Assembly: GCA_021823875.1 (NCBI GenBank)
Contig: JAKAMD010000019.1
Span: 1 to 19,706 of the forward strand
Length of the DNA stretch: 19,706 nucleotides
Origin: Pseudomonadota bacterium
GTDB lineage: Bacteria; Pseudomonadota; Alphaproteobacteria; Rhizobiales; Xanthobacteraceae
Reading direction: 5' to 3'
Each line of letters opens with the position of its first letter. The stretch's first letter is position 1. Shown piece after piece: positions 9,521-17,241 of this stretch. Below the pieces are notes generated by a model. That model had not been told where the DNA came from and ran no database searches. It saw only the letters and a program-made list of their open reading frames with translations. The translations under genes and the position numbers were made by a program.

Positions 9521-11272
9521 ATGTCCTTCGCGCCTGCCGTTCGACAAACCGAGAGCCGCTGGCAAAGCTTTAAGCGCTCGATGCTGTATGGCCGCGACGT
9601 CGATCGCAACGTCAAGGCCAAGGCGCGGCTCATTCTGGCCATCGTGGTCTTCGCCGGCATCTACACGGTGATCGGGCTGCGGCTCGTCATGTTCGCGATC
9701 GCCAGCAATGCCCACGGCACGCACCACACCTTCGCGCAGGACGCCGTCGCCACCGCGCGGCCCGACATCCTCGACCGCAACGGCCAGATCCTCGCCACCG
9801 ACGTGAAGTCGCCCTCGCTCTATGCCGAGCCGCGCAAGATCATCGACGTGGAGGAGGCGGTCGAACTGCTCACCGCCACGCTGCCCGATCTCGACGCCAA
9901 GGAACTGCGCGAGCGCCTGTCGTCGAAGCGCGGCTTCGTCTGGCTCAGGCGTGAAATCACGCCGGTCCAGCAGCGCGAGATCTACCGTCTCGGCCTTCCC
10001 GGCATCGGCTTCCTGACCGAGAACAAGCGCGTCTATCCCAACGGCACGACCGTCTCGCAGCCGATCGGGCTGGTGAACATCGACAACCAGGGCATCGCCG
10101 GCATCGAGAAATGGCTGGACGGGCAGGGGCTCGCCGCGCTGCACATGGCGGGGCTGGCCACCGACCGCTTGCAGCGTCCGGTCCGGCTGTCGCTCGATCT
10201 GCGTGTGCAATGGGCGCTGCATGACGAGCTCGCCAAGGCGAAGGAGCATTTCAAGGCCAAGGCCGCCGCCGGCGTGGTGCTCAATGTCAACACCGGCGAG
10301 GTCGTCGCCCTGGTGTCGGAGCCCGACTACAACCCCAACAATCCGCGCGAAGCCAACGATCCCACCCGCATCAACCGGATGACCACCGGCGTTTATGAGA
10401 TGGGCTCGACCTTCAAGGTGCTGACGGTGGCGATGGGGCTCGATTCCGGCAAGATGACGCTGGGCTCGACCTTCGATGCGCGCCAGCCGCTGCACTTCGG
10501 GCGCTTCGCGATCCACGATTACGAGCCGCAGCACCGTTTCCTCTCGATCCCGGAAATCTTCACCTATTCGTCCAATATCGGCGCCGCGCGCATGGCGCTC
10601 TCGCTCGGCGTTCCCTACCATCAGGCCTTCCTGAAGAAGATGGGCCAGCTCGACCGCATGCGCACCGAATTGCCGGAAAGCGCCGAGCCGCTGGTGCCCA
10701 AGCGCTGGGCCGACATCAACACCGCCACCATCGCCTTCGGCCATGGCCTGTCGGTGGCGCCGTTGCAGGCGGCCATGGGCGTCGCGGCTTGCCTCAATGG
10801 CGGGCTCTTGATCACGCCGACCTTTCTCAAGCGCGACCGCGCCGAGGCGCTGCAGGTCGCCAAGCATGTTCTCAATCCGTCGACCAGCGTGAAGATGCGC
10901 TATCTGATGCGGCTCAACGCCGAGAAGGGCACCGGCACCTTCGCCAACGTTCCGGGCTACTATGTCGGCGGCAAGACCGGCACGGCCGAGAAGGTGATCA
11001 ACGGCCGTTACGCCAAGCACCGGCTGATGACCGACTTCATGGCCATCCTGCCGGCCGACCAGCCGCGCTATCTCTTGCTGATCATGCTGGACGAGCCGCA
11101 GGCGGTGGAAGGCACGCATGGTTTCGCCACCGCCGGCTGGAATGCCGGGCCGACCGCGGGCAAGGTGATCAAGCGGATCGCACCGCTGCTCGATATCGAA
11201 CCGCGTTTCAATCTGCCGGACGCCGATCATCTGATCCTGGCCAAGACGGTTTCTTCCAATACCTCCCCCTAA
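9521..11272 (+). CDS. ftsI: Septal peptidoglycan transpeptidase FtsI (PBP3)
   Basis: The 583-residue product has a cytoplasmic N-terminus, one transmembrane helix (about 36-60), a PBP dimerisation domain (about 77-215, RPDILDRNGQILATD) and a transpeptidase domain with all catalytic motifs: STFK with nucleophile S296, SSN at 350-352, and KTG at 485-487. It cross-links septal peptidoglycan with FtsW. The last residues (TSP) and the TAA stop at 11270-11272 lie within the repeat element 11262-11391, so the native C-terminus was probably altered by its insertion. The catalytic domain is complete. Confidence 0.96.
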   Translation: MSFAPAVRQTESRWQSFKRSMLYGRDVDRNVKAKARLILAIVVFAGIYTVIGLRLVMFAIASNAHGTHHTFAQDAVATARPDILDRNGQILATDVKSPSLYAEPRKIIDVEEAVELLTATLPDLDAKELRERLSSKRGFVWLRREITPVQQREIYRLGLPGIGFLTENKRVYPNGTTVSQPIGLVNIDNQGIAGIEKWLDGQGLAALHMAGLATDRLQRPVRLSLDLRVQWALHDELAKAKEHFKAKAAAGVVLNVNTGEVVALVSEPDYNPNNPREANDPTRINRMTTGVYEMGSTFKVLTVAMGLDSGKMTLGSTFDARQPLHFGRFAIHDYEPQHRFLSIPEIFTYSSNIGAARMALSLGVPYHQAFLKKMGQLDRMRTELPESAEPLVPKRWADINTATIAFGHGLSVAPLQAAMGVAACLNGGLLITPTFLKRDRAEALQVAKHVLNPSTSVKMRYLMRLNAEKGTGTFANVPGYYVGGKTGTAEKVINGRYAKHRLMTDFMAILPADQPRYLLLIMLDEPQAVEGTHGFATAGWNAGPTAGKVIKRIAPLLDIEPRFNLPDADHLILAKTVSSNTSP

Positions 11273-11391
11273 AAGGGGAGGTCGGTCGCCGAAGCGTAGC
11301 GAAGGCGATCGGGTGGGGGTCGATTGCGACTTGCCTCATTTCAGTGCTTGTGAGACCCCCTCCCTGACCCTCCCTCTTGCAGGGGGAGGGA
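11262..11391. repeat. Palindromic repeat (CCCTCCCC family) between ftsI and murE
   Basis: The left arm is the hairpin CCTCCCC/GGGGAGG (11262-11281). It is followed by TCGCC...GGCGA, a GGGTGGGG box, a spacer, CCCCCTCCC, and a right hairpin CCCTCC/GGGGGAGGG (about 11368-11390) ending GGGGAGGGA. Layout and end sequences match the element in the oxoprolinase gene (2790-2915), including the mirrored ends. It supplies the ftsI stop codon and fills nearly all of the 145-bp gap. Confidence 0.8.
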
Positions 11392-11421
11392 ATGCAGAGG
11401 CTGAGACTTAACCGCCGATGA
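11392..11421 (+). other. Nine-codon ORF leading into murE
   Basis: The ATG at 11392 follows directly on the purine-rich right edge of the repeat (AGGGGGAGGGA). The frame is nine codons (MQRLRLNRR) and its TGA overlaps the murE ATG as ATGA (11418-11421). murE itself has no good ribosome site, so coupling by termination and reinitiation is possible. It could be chance: a nine-codon frame is short. Confidence 0.3.
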
Positions 11422-12866
11422 AACTCGCCGCGTTGCCGCTGGAGAATGCCCGCTACGAGCCGCGCTTTGCGGGGCTCGAACTCTCCGGCATTGCCGCCGA
11501 CAGCCGCAAGGTGAAGCCGGGTAACCTGTTTGTCGCCGTGCCGGGCAGCAAGGCCGATGGTCTTGCTTTCGTGCCGCAGGCGCTGGCCGCGGGTGCCGCC
11601 GCTGTCATGGCTGAGCGCGCGCCCGACCTGCCGGCCGGCGTCGCTTTCATCCAGGTCGCCGATGTGCGCCGCGCGCTGGCGCTTTGCGCCGCTGCATTCT
11701 TCCCGCGCCAGCCGGGCATGATCGCCGCCGTCACCGGCACCAGCGGCAAGACCTCGGTCGCCGCCTTCACCCGGCAAATCTGGGCGGTGCTCGGCCACGA
11801 CGCCGCCAGCCTCGGCACTATCGGTGTGGTCTCGCCGCGCGGCGAGCAATACGGCTCGCTCACCACGCCCGATCCGATCGAACTGCATCGCACGCTCGAT
11901 CAACTGGCGGGCGAGGGCGTCACCCATCTGGCGCTGGAAGCGTCCTCGCATGGGCTCGACCAGCGCCGGCTCGACGGCGTGCGCGTTGCGATCGGCGCCT
12001 TCACCAATCTGTCGCGCGATCATCTCGATTATCATCCGACCATCGAGGCCTATCTCGCCGCCAAGATCCGCCTGTTCGATACGCTGATGCAGCCGGGCGG
12101 GCGCGCGGTGATCGGCATCGACGACTGCTATGCCGGCCAGGTGGTCGATGCCGCGAAGAAACGCGGCCTCACGCTCATGACCGTCGGGGTGCACGGCGAC
12201 GACATCAAGCTTGTCGGCGGCGCCATCGACGGCTTTGCGCAGCGGGTGACGCTGGCCTACGGCGGCCGCGAATACACCATCAAACTGCCCTTGGTCGGCG
12301 CCTTCCAGGTGCAGAATGCCGCGCTTGCCGCCGGCATCGTCATTGCGAGCGGCGGCGATCCGGCGCGCGTCTTCGCCGCGCTCGAAAACTTGCAGGGCGC
12401 CAAGGGCCGGCTCGAACTGGCGGGCACACGCAACGGCGCGCCGATCTTCATCGACTATGCGCACAAGCCGGACGCGTTGAAGAAGGCGCTGGAAGCGTTG
12501 CGTCCTTACGCGCGCGGCAAGCTGATCGTGGTGTTCGGCGCCGGCGGCGACCGCGATACGGGCAAGCGTCCGCTCATGGGCCGTATCGCGGCGGAGGGCG
12601 CGGACCGCGTCATTGTCACCGACGACAACCCGCGCAGCGAGAAGCCGGAAGCGATCCGCGCGGCGATCCTCGCCGCTGCGCCCGGCGCCGCCGAGATCGG
12701 CGACCGCGGCGAAGCGATCCGCACGGCCATCGCCGGATTGAAAGCCGGCGACGTCCTGCTGATTGCCGGCAAGGGCCATGAAACCGGCCAAATCCTCAGC
12801 GACCGGGTGCTGCCGTTTTCCGACCACGAGGCGGTGGCGGCCGCACTTAAGGGGGAGATGGCATGA
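11418..12866 (+). CDS. murE: UDP-MurNAc-tripeptide synthetase (meso-diaminopimelate-adding)
   Basis: The 482-residue Mur ligase has an N-terminal UDP-binding domain, the ATP loop TGTSGKT (106-112), the lysine expected to be carbamylated in AYLAAKIRLF (K216), HKPDAL near 351, and DNPR at 403-406, the signature for meso-diaminopimelate rather than lysine. It adds mDAP to UDP-MurNAc-L-Ala-D-Glu in the cytoplasm. The start at 11418 gives the usual N-terminus, but no clear Shine-Dalgarno precedes it; a short ORF ending in ATGA overlaps it. The 3' end is ATGA (12863-12866), preceded by a strong GGGGGAG, the kind of overlap normally joining murE directly to murF. Confidence 0.96.
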   Translation: MKLAALPLENARYEPRFAGLELSGIAADSRKVKPGNLFVAVPGSKADGLAFVPQALAAGAAAVMAERAPDLPAGVAFIQVADVRRALALCAAAFFPRQPGMIAAVTGTSGKTSVAAFTRQIWAVLGHDAASLGTIGVVSPRGEQYGSLTTPDPIELHRTLDQLAGEGVTHLALEASSHGLDQRRLDGVRVAIGAFTNLSRDHLDYHPTIEAYLAAKIRLFDTLMQPGGRAVIGIDDCYAGQVVDAAKKRGLTLMTVGVHGDDIKLVGGAIDGFAQRVTLAYGGREYTIKLPLVGAFQVQNAALAAGIVIASGGDPARVFAALENLQGAKGRLELAGTRNGAPIFIDYAHKPDALKKALEALRPYARGKLIVVFGAGGDRDTGKRPLMGRIAAEGADRVIVTDDNPRSEKPEAIRAAILAAAPGAAEIGDRGEAIRTAIAGLKAGDVLLIAGKGHETGQILSDRVLPFSDHEAVAAALKGEMA

Positions 12867-13003
12867 ATCCAATTTTTGTCATTCCGGAGCGCCGCGCAGC
12901 GGCGAACCCGGAATCCATACACCGCAGCGGGGGTTATGGATTCCGGGTCCGCGCCTTCGGCGCGTCCCGGAATGACATGCGAAAAGATGGCCACTCCGCA
13001 TGA
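12863..13003 (+). other. 46-codon ORF bridging murE and murF across a repeat
   Basis: It begins in an ATGA overlap with the murE stop, with GGGGGAG (12851-12857) five bases upstream, and ends in an ATGA overlap with the murF start (13000-13003). The whole repeat 12877-12977 lies inside and is read without a stop. The peptide (MNPIFVIPERRAAANPESIH...) is simply translated repeat and resembles no family. Its likely role, if any, is to carry ribosomes to murF, which lacks a good ribosome site. Confidence 0.45.
12877..12977. repeat. Palindromic repeat (TGTCATTCCGG family) between murE and murF
   Basis: The ends are perfect inverted repeats, TGTCATTCCGG (12877-12887) and CCGGAATGACA (12967-12977). 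Inside are the hairpin CGCCGC/GCGGCG (about 12890-12904), the perfect 14-bp inverted repeat ACCCGGAATCCATA/TATGGATTCCGGGT (12906-12919 and 12935-12948), and a hairpin CGCGCC/GGCGCG (about 12950-12964). A second copy is at 15544-15706. Confidence 0.9.
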
Positions 13004-14436
13004 CCGCCCTCTGGACCCTCGACGCCATGGCCGCTGTCATGAAGGCGGAAAAATCGCGGCCGCCACCGGCGGCGATCGACGGCATCTCCATCGACAGCCG
13101 CACGCTCGCGCGCGGCGATGCCTTCTTCGCCATCCAGGGCGACAACCGCGACGGCCATGAGTTTGTCGACGCCGCGCTGAAAGCCGGCGCCGGCCTTGCC
13201 GTCGTCGCGCGGGCGCAGCGCGCGCGCTTTGCCGACGACGCGCCGCTGCTCATTGTCGACGACGTACTGGACGGCTTGCGCGCGCTGGCCGCTGCCGCCC
13301 GCGCCCGCACGCAGGCCAGGGTGATCGCCGTCACCGGCTCGGTCGGCAAGACCAGCACCAAGGAGGCGCTGCGCCTGGCGCTCTCCGCCGACGGCGCCAC
13401 GCATGCGTCGGATGCCTCCTACAACAATCACTGGGGCGTACCGTTATCCTTGGCCAGGTGTCCGGCCGATGTGAAATACGCCGTATTCGAAATCGGCATG
13501 AACCATGCCGGCGAGATCACGCCGCTCACCAAGCTCACGCGGCCGCATGTGGCCATCGTCACCGCGATCGAGCCGGTGCATCTGGAATATTTCGGCTCGC
13601 TCGAGAAGATCGCCGACGCCAAGGCCGAGATCTTCCTCGGCATCGAACCGGGCGGCGCTGCCGTGCTCAACCAGGACAATGAGCAATATGCCCGGCTGCG
13701 GCGCGCGGCCAAGGCAGCCGGCGTGCAGCGCATCGTGACCTTCGGCGAACATGCGCGCGCCGATGCGTGCCTAAAGCGTTGCGCCTTGCAGGCCGATTGT
13801 TCGACCGTGCAAGCGCGCATCCTCGGGCAGGATGTCACGTACAAACTGGGCGCGCCCGGCCGCCATCTGGTGCTCAATTCGCTCGCCGTACTGGCGGCCT
13901 GCGTGCTCGCCGGCGCCGATCTGGCCTTGGCAGCGCTGGCGCTCGCCAAATTCAAGCCGGCCGCCGGCCGCGGCACCCGCATCGCCCTGAAACTGCCGGG
14001 CGGCAACACGCTGCTGATCGACGAGAGCTACAACGCCAATCCGGCCTCGATGGCGGCCGCCATCGCCTTGCTCGGCCAGGCGCCGGTCGGCCCGCAGGGT
14101 CGCCGCATCGCCGTGCTCGGCGACATGCTCGAACTGGGGCCGCAGGGCCCGGACCTGCATCGCGGTTTGAGCGATGCGATCGCCGCCGCCAAGATCGATT
14201 CTGTGTATTGCTCCGGGCCTTTAATGCGCCATTTATGGGAGGCTCTTCCCTCTGCTGTCCGGGGCGGCTATGCCGAAAGCGCGGCGGCGCTGGAGCCGAC
14301 CGTGCTCGGCGCTGTGCATGCCGGTGACGCGGTGATGGTCAAAGGCTCGCTCGGCTCTAAGATGGGACCGATCGTCAAGGCGCTCGAACGCCAATATCCC
14401 AGGCGGGACACACTCGAACAGGCGGCGGCTGGCTGA
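13000..14436 (+). CDS. murF: UDP-MurNAc-tripeptide--D-alanyl-D-alanine ligase
   Basis: The 478-residue Mur ligase has an N-terminal recognition domain (SIDSRTLARGDAFFAIQGDNRDGHEFV), the ATP loop TGSVGKTS (112-119), NHWGVP, EIGMNHAGEI, the central ligase domain, and a C-terminal Rossmann-like domain starting near DESYNANPASM. It adds D-Ala-D-Ala to give UDP-MurNAc-pentapeptide. The ATG at 13000 yields the usual N-terminus, but only weak purine stretches precede it. It overlaps the stop of the repeat-spanning ORF. mraY follows after 12 bases. Confidence 0.96.
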   Translation: MTALWTLDAMAAVMKAEKSRPPPAAIDGISIDSRTLARGDAFFAIQGDNRDGHEFVDAALKAGAGLAVVARAQRARFADDAPLLIVDDVLDGLRALAAAARARTQARVIAVTGSVGKTSTKEALRLALSADGATHASDASYNNHWGVPLSLARCPADVKYAVFEIGMNHAGEITPLTKLTRPHVAIVTAIEPVHLEYFGSLEKIADAKAEIFLGIEPGGAAVLNQDNEQYARLRRAAKAAGVQRIVTFGEHARADACLKRCALQADCSTVQARILGQDVTYKLGAPGRHLVLNSLAVLAACVLAGADLALAALALAKFKPAAGRGTRIALKLPGGNTLLIDESYNANPASMAAAIALLGQAPVGPQGRRIAVLGDMLELGPQGPDLHRGLSDAIAAAKIDSVYCSGPLMRHLWEALPSAVRGGYAESAAALEPTVLGAVHAGDAVMVKGSLGSKMGPIVKALERQYPRRDTLEQAAAG

Positions 14437-14448
14437 GGATTGCAACGG

Positions 14449-15534
14449 ATGTTCTACTGGCTGACCGAGCTTTCGGACAAAGTCTCCTTTCTCAACGTCT
14501 TCCGCTACATCACCTTCCGCACCGGTGGCGCCATCGTCACCGCGCTGTTGTTCGTGTTCCTGTTCGGCGGGCCGATGATCGACCTGTTGCGGGTGAAGCA
14601 GGGCAAGGGTCAGCCGATCCGGCTCGACGGCCCGCAGTCGCATCTCATCACCAAGAAGGGCACGCCCACCATGGGCGGGCTGATGATCCTGTCCGGCCTG
14701 GTGGTCGCCACCGTGCTGTGGGCCAATCCGGCCAATCCCTATGTCTGGATCGTGCTCGGCGTCACGCTCGCCTTCGGTGCGATCGGTTTCTATGACGATT
14801 ATCTGAAGGTGACCAAGCAGACCCATGCCGGCTTTGCCGGCCGCACCCGGCTCATGGCCGAGGCGGCGATCACCATCGTCGCCTGCACGCTGCTCATGCA
14901 TCTCGGCAAGCCGCCGATCGCGAGCTCGCTGGTGTTTCCGTTCATCAAGGAACTGGTGGTCAATCTCGGCTGGGGCTTCGTGCTGTTCGGCGCCTTTGTG
15001 ATCGTCGGCGCCGGCAATGCGGTCAACCTGACCGATGGGCTCGACGGGCTCGCCATCGTGCCGGTGATGATCGCGGCGGCGAGCTTCGGGCTGATCTCTT
15101 ATCTCGCCGGCAACCTGGTGTTCGCCGACTATCTGCAGATTCATTATATCGCCGGCACCGGCGAATTATCGGTGCTGTGCGGCGCGGTGATCGGCGCCGG
15201 CCTCGGCTTCCTCTGGTTCAACGCGCCGCCCGCCTCGATCTTCATGGGCGACACCGGTTCGCTCTCGCTCGGCGGGCTGCTCGGCACCGTCGCGGTCGCC
15301 GTCAAGCACGAGATCGTGCTGGCCATCATCGGCGGCCTGTTCGTACTGGAAGCGGTATCGGTGATCGTGCAGGTGGTCTCCTTCAAGCTGACCGGCAAGC
15401 GCGTGTTCAAGATGGCGCCGATCCATCATCACTTCGAGCAGCTCGGCTGGACCGAGCCGCAGATCGTGATCCGTTTCTGGATCGTGGCGGTGGTGCTGGC
15501 GCTGGCCGGCCTCGCGAGCCTGAAGCTGCGATGA
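14449..15534 (+). CDS. mraY: Phospho-N-acetylmuramoyl-pentapeptide-transferase (lipid I synthase)
   Basis: I start at ATG 14449 with TGAGGA nine bases upstream; a TTG nine bases earlier is unlikely. The 361-residue polytopic protein shows about ten hydrophobic helices and the MraY motifs: GTPTMGG (71-77), the aspartate pair in FYDDYLK (D116-D117), NAVNLTDGLDGLA (190-202), FMGDTGS with D268, and the HHH loop at 326-328 (MAPIHHHFE). It transfers phospho-MurNAc-pentapeptide to undecaprenyl phosphate at the inner membrane face. Its stop forms ATGA (15531-15534), starting a repeat-spanning ORF. Confidence 0.96.
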   Translation: MFYWLTELSDKVSFLNVFRYITFRTGGAIVTALLFVFLFGGPMIDLLRVKQGKGQPIRLDGPQSHLITKKGTPTMGGLMILSGLVVATVLWANPANPYVWIVLGVTLAFGAIGFYDDYLKVTKQTHAGFAGRTRLMAEAAITIVACTLLMHLGKPPIASSLVFPFIKELVVNLGWGFVLFGAFVIVGAGNAVNLTDGLDGLAIVPVMIAAASFGLISYLAGNLVFADYLQIHYIAGTGELSVLCGAVIGAGLGFLWFNAPPASIFMGDTGSLSLGGLLGTVAVAVKHEIVLAIIGGLFVLEAVSVIVQVVSFKLTGKRVFKMAPIHHHFEQLGWTEPQIVIRFWIVAVVLALAGLASLKLR

Positions 15535-15722
15535 AAAATTCTCTGTCATTCCGGGGCGCCGCGAAGCGGCGAACCCGGAATCCATACGCCGCAGCAGGGA
15601 TTATGGATTCCGGGTCCGGCCCACCGATCTCGGGTAAACCCGAGATCGGCATCTTAACTGGCCCAGATCGGCTAAAGCCGATCTGGGTGGGCCGTCCCGG
15701 AATGACGGATGTTTTGCCATGA
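15531..15722 (+). other. 63-codon ORF bridging mraY and murD across a repeat
   Basis: It begins in an ATGA overlap with the mraY stop and ends in an ATGA overlap with the murD start (15719-15722). The entire repeat 15544-15706, with its extra hairpins, is read without a stop. The peptide (MKNSLSFRGAAKRRTRN...) is translated repeat. The repeat is read in a different frame from the murE/murF bridge (SLSFRGAAKRR here against VIPERRAAA there), so openness is not due to one fixed frame of the element. Confidence 0.45.
15544..15706. repeat. Palindromic repeat (TGTCATTCCGG family) between mraY and murD
   Basis: The left end is TGTCATTCCGG (15544-15554) and the right end CCGGAATGAC (15697-15706). 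It shares the CGCCGC/GCGGCG hairpin and the ACCCGGAATCCATA/ATGGATTCCGGGT dyad with the copy at 12877-12977. In place of the small third hairpin of that copy it carries a GGCCCAC/GTGGGCC outer stem enclosing two perfect 12-bp hairpins, CCGATCTCGGGT (15624-15649) and CCCAGATCGGCT (15662-15687). Confidence 0.9.
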
Positions 15723-17125
15723 TCCCGGTCACCACCTTCGCCGGTAGGAAAGTCGCGGTCTTCGGCCTCGGCAAGTCCGGACTGTTGTCGGCCGGCGCGC
15801 TGATCAAAGGCGGTGCCGAGGTTGTCGTTTTCGACGACAACGAAAAAAGCGTCGCCGAGGCGCGAGGCGCCGGCCTGCATTGCCAGGACCTGCGCGAACT
15901 CGACTGGTCGCAAATTGCGGCCTTGGTGCTGGCGCCGGGCGTGCCGCTCACCCATCCGGCGCCGCATTGGTCGGTGCAACTCGCCCGCAAGGCCGATGTC
16001 GAAGTGATCGGCGACATCGAGCTGTTCTGCCGCGAGCGCGCCCGATCCGGCGCCGATTGTCCGCTGGTCGCCGTCACCGGCACCAACGGCAAATCGACCA
16101 CCACCGCGCTCACCGCTCATCTCATCGCCAGCGCCGGCCGCGACGTGCAGATGGGCGGCAATATCGGCGTGCCGGTGCTGGCGCTCGAACCCTTCGCGCC
16201 CGGCCGCGTCTATGTGCTGGAAGTCTCCTCCTACCAGATCGATCTCGCGCCCTCGCTGCACGCGACCGTCGGCATCCTGCTCAACGTGACGGAAGACCAT
16301 CTCGACCGTCACGGCACCATGGAGAACTATGCCGCCATCAAGGCGCTGGTGCCGGCCGGCATCGAGGCGGGCGGCACCGCAGTGATCGGCGTCGACGACC
16401 GCTATACGCGCGCCGCCGCCGAGCGCATCGCACGCGCCGGCAAAAAGCTGGAACGCGTCTCGGTGCTGGCGCCGCTGCGCGAGGGTTATTACGCGGAGGG
16501 GACGCGCATCCTGCGCGCCTCCGGCGGCCGGGCGCATGCGGTGGTGCAGCTTGCCGGCATCGGCAGCTTGCGCGGCGCCCACAACGCGCAGAACGCGGCT
16601 TGTGCAATGGCGGCCTGCGTCGCGCTCGGCCTCGATTGGCCGACCATCCAGAAGGGGCTGATCAGCTTTCCCGGGCTCGCCCATCGCATGCAGCAGGTCG
16701 GCCGCAAGGGCAAAGTGCTGTTCGTCAACGATTCGAAGGCGACCAATGCCGACAGCGCCGCCAAGGCGCTCGGCAGCTTCCCCGATATTTTCTGGATTGC
16801 CGGCGGCAAGCCGAAGACCGGCGGCATCGAAAGCCTTGCCGAGTTCTTCCCGCGCATCCGCAAGGCCTACCTGATTGGCGAGGCGGCGCAGGAATTCGCG
16901 AAGACGCTCGACGGCAAGGTGCCTTACGAGATCAGCGCGGTGCTATCGGCCGCGCTCGAGGCCGCCGCGCGCGACGCCGAAGCCTCCGACGCCAAGGAGC
17001 CGGTGGTGCTGCTGTCGCCGGCCTGCGCCAGCTTCGACCAGTATCCGAATTTCGAAGTGCGCGGGAAAGCGTTCGCCGACCTGGTGCGGGCGATGCCGGG
17101 GGTGAGTTCACCGGCCACGCAATAG
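15719..17125 (+). CDS. murD: UDP-MurNAc-L-alanine--D-glutamate ligase
   Basis: The 468-residue Mur ligase has a Rossmann-like N-terminal UDP-binding domain (KVAVFGLGKSGLLSA, 11-25), the ATP loop TGTNGKST (120-127), NVTEDHLDRHGTMENYAAIK with K208 as the probable carbamylated lysine, the C-terminal motif NDSKATNADSAAKAL, and the end motif LLSPACASFDQYPNFEVRG. It adds D-Glu to UDP-MurNAc-L-Ala. The ATG at 15719 has no strong ribosome site and sits in an ATGA overlap with the repeat-spanning ORF. Downstream, 116 bp separate it from ftsW, with a possible regulatory box. Confidence 0.96.
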   Translation: MIPVTTFAGRKVAVFGLGKSGLLSAGALIKGGAEVVVFDDNEKSVAEARGAGLHCQDLRELDWSQIAALVLAPGVPLTHPAPHWSVQLARKADVEVIGDIELFCRERARSGADCPLVAVTGTNGKSTTTALTAHLIASAGRDVQMGGNIGVPVLALEPFAPGRVYVLEVSSYQIDLAPSLHATVGILLNVTEDHLDRHGTMENYAAIKALVPAGIEAGGTAVIGVDDRYTRAAAERIARAGKKLERVSVLAPLREGYYAEGTRILRASGGRAHAVVQLAGIGSLRGAHNAQNAACAMAACVALGLDWPTIQKGLISFPGLAHRMQQVGRKGKVLFVNDSKATNADSAAKALGSFPDIFWIAGGKPKTGGIESLAEFFPRIRKAYLIGEAAQEFAKTLDGKVPYEISAVLSAALEAAARDAEASDAKEPVVLLSPACASFDQYPNFEVRGKAFADLVRAMPGVSSPATQ

Positions 17126-17188
17126 CCTCGCTTTCGCCTGCCCCTCCAGGGGACGGTAAAGGCGCTGCAATGCGCACTTTTCACACCG

Positions 17189-17203
17189 TTAATGCTTCGT
17201 AAA
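17189..17203. promoter_or_regulatory. CtrA-like box upstream of ftsW
   Basis: TTAA (17189-17192), seven bases, then TAAA (17200-17203) is a one-mismatch fit to the CtrA consensus TTAA-N7-TTAA, with the correct spacing. It lies about 40 bases before ftsW in a 116-bp gap of otherwise GC-rich sequence. CtrA is the alphaproteobacterial cell-cycle regulator known to control division genes. A single short match has a real chance background. Confidence 0.35.
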
Positions 17204-17241
17204 CCGTGACGCGTCAGCTTGGCGGGCGGACGGGGAAGGTC

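Noticed and set aside
9455..11230. 591-codon antisense frame opposite ftsI
   Set aside because: It is a His/Asp/Gly-rich antisense shadow of ftsI, which has all three penicillin-binding motifs.
11208..12872. 554-codon antisense frame opposite murE
   Set aside because: Shadow frame with no motif; murE is unambiguous on the + strand.
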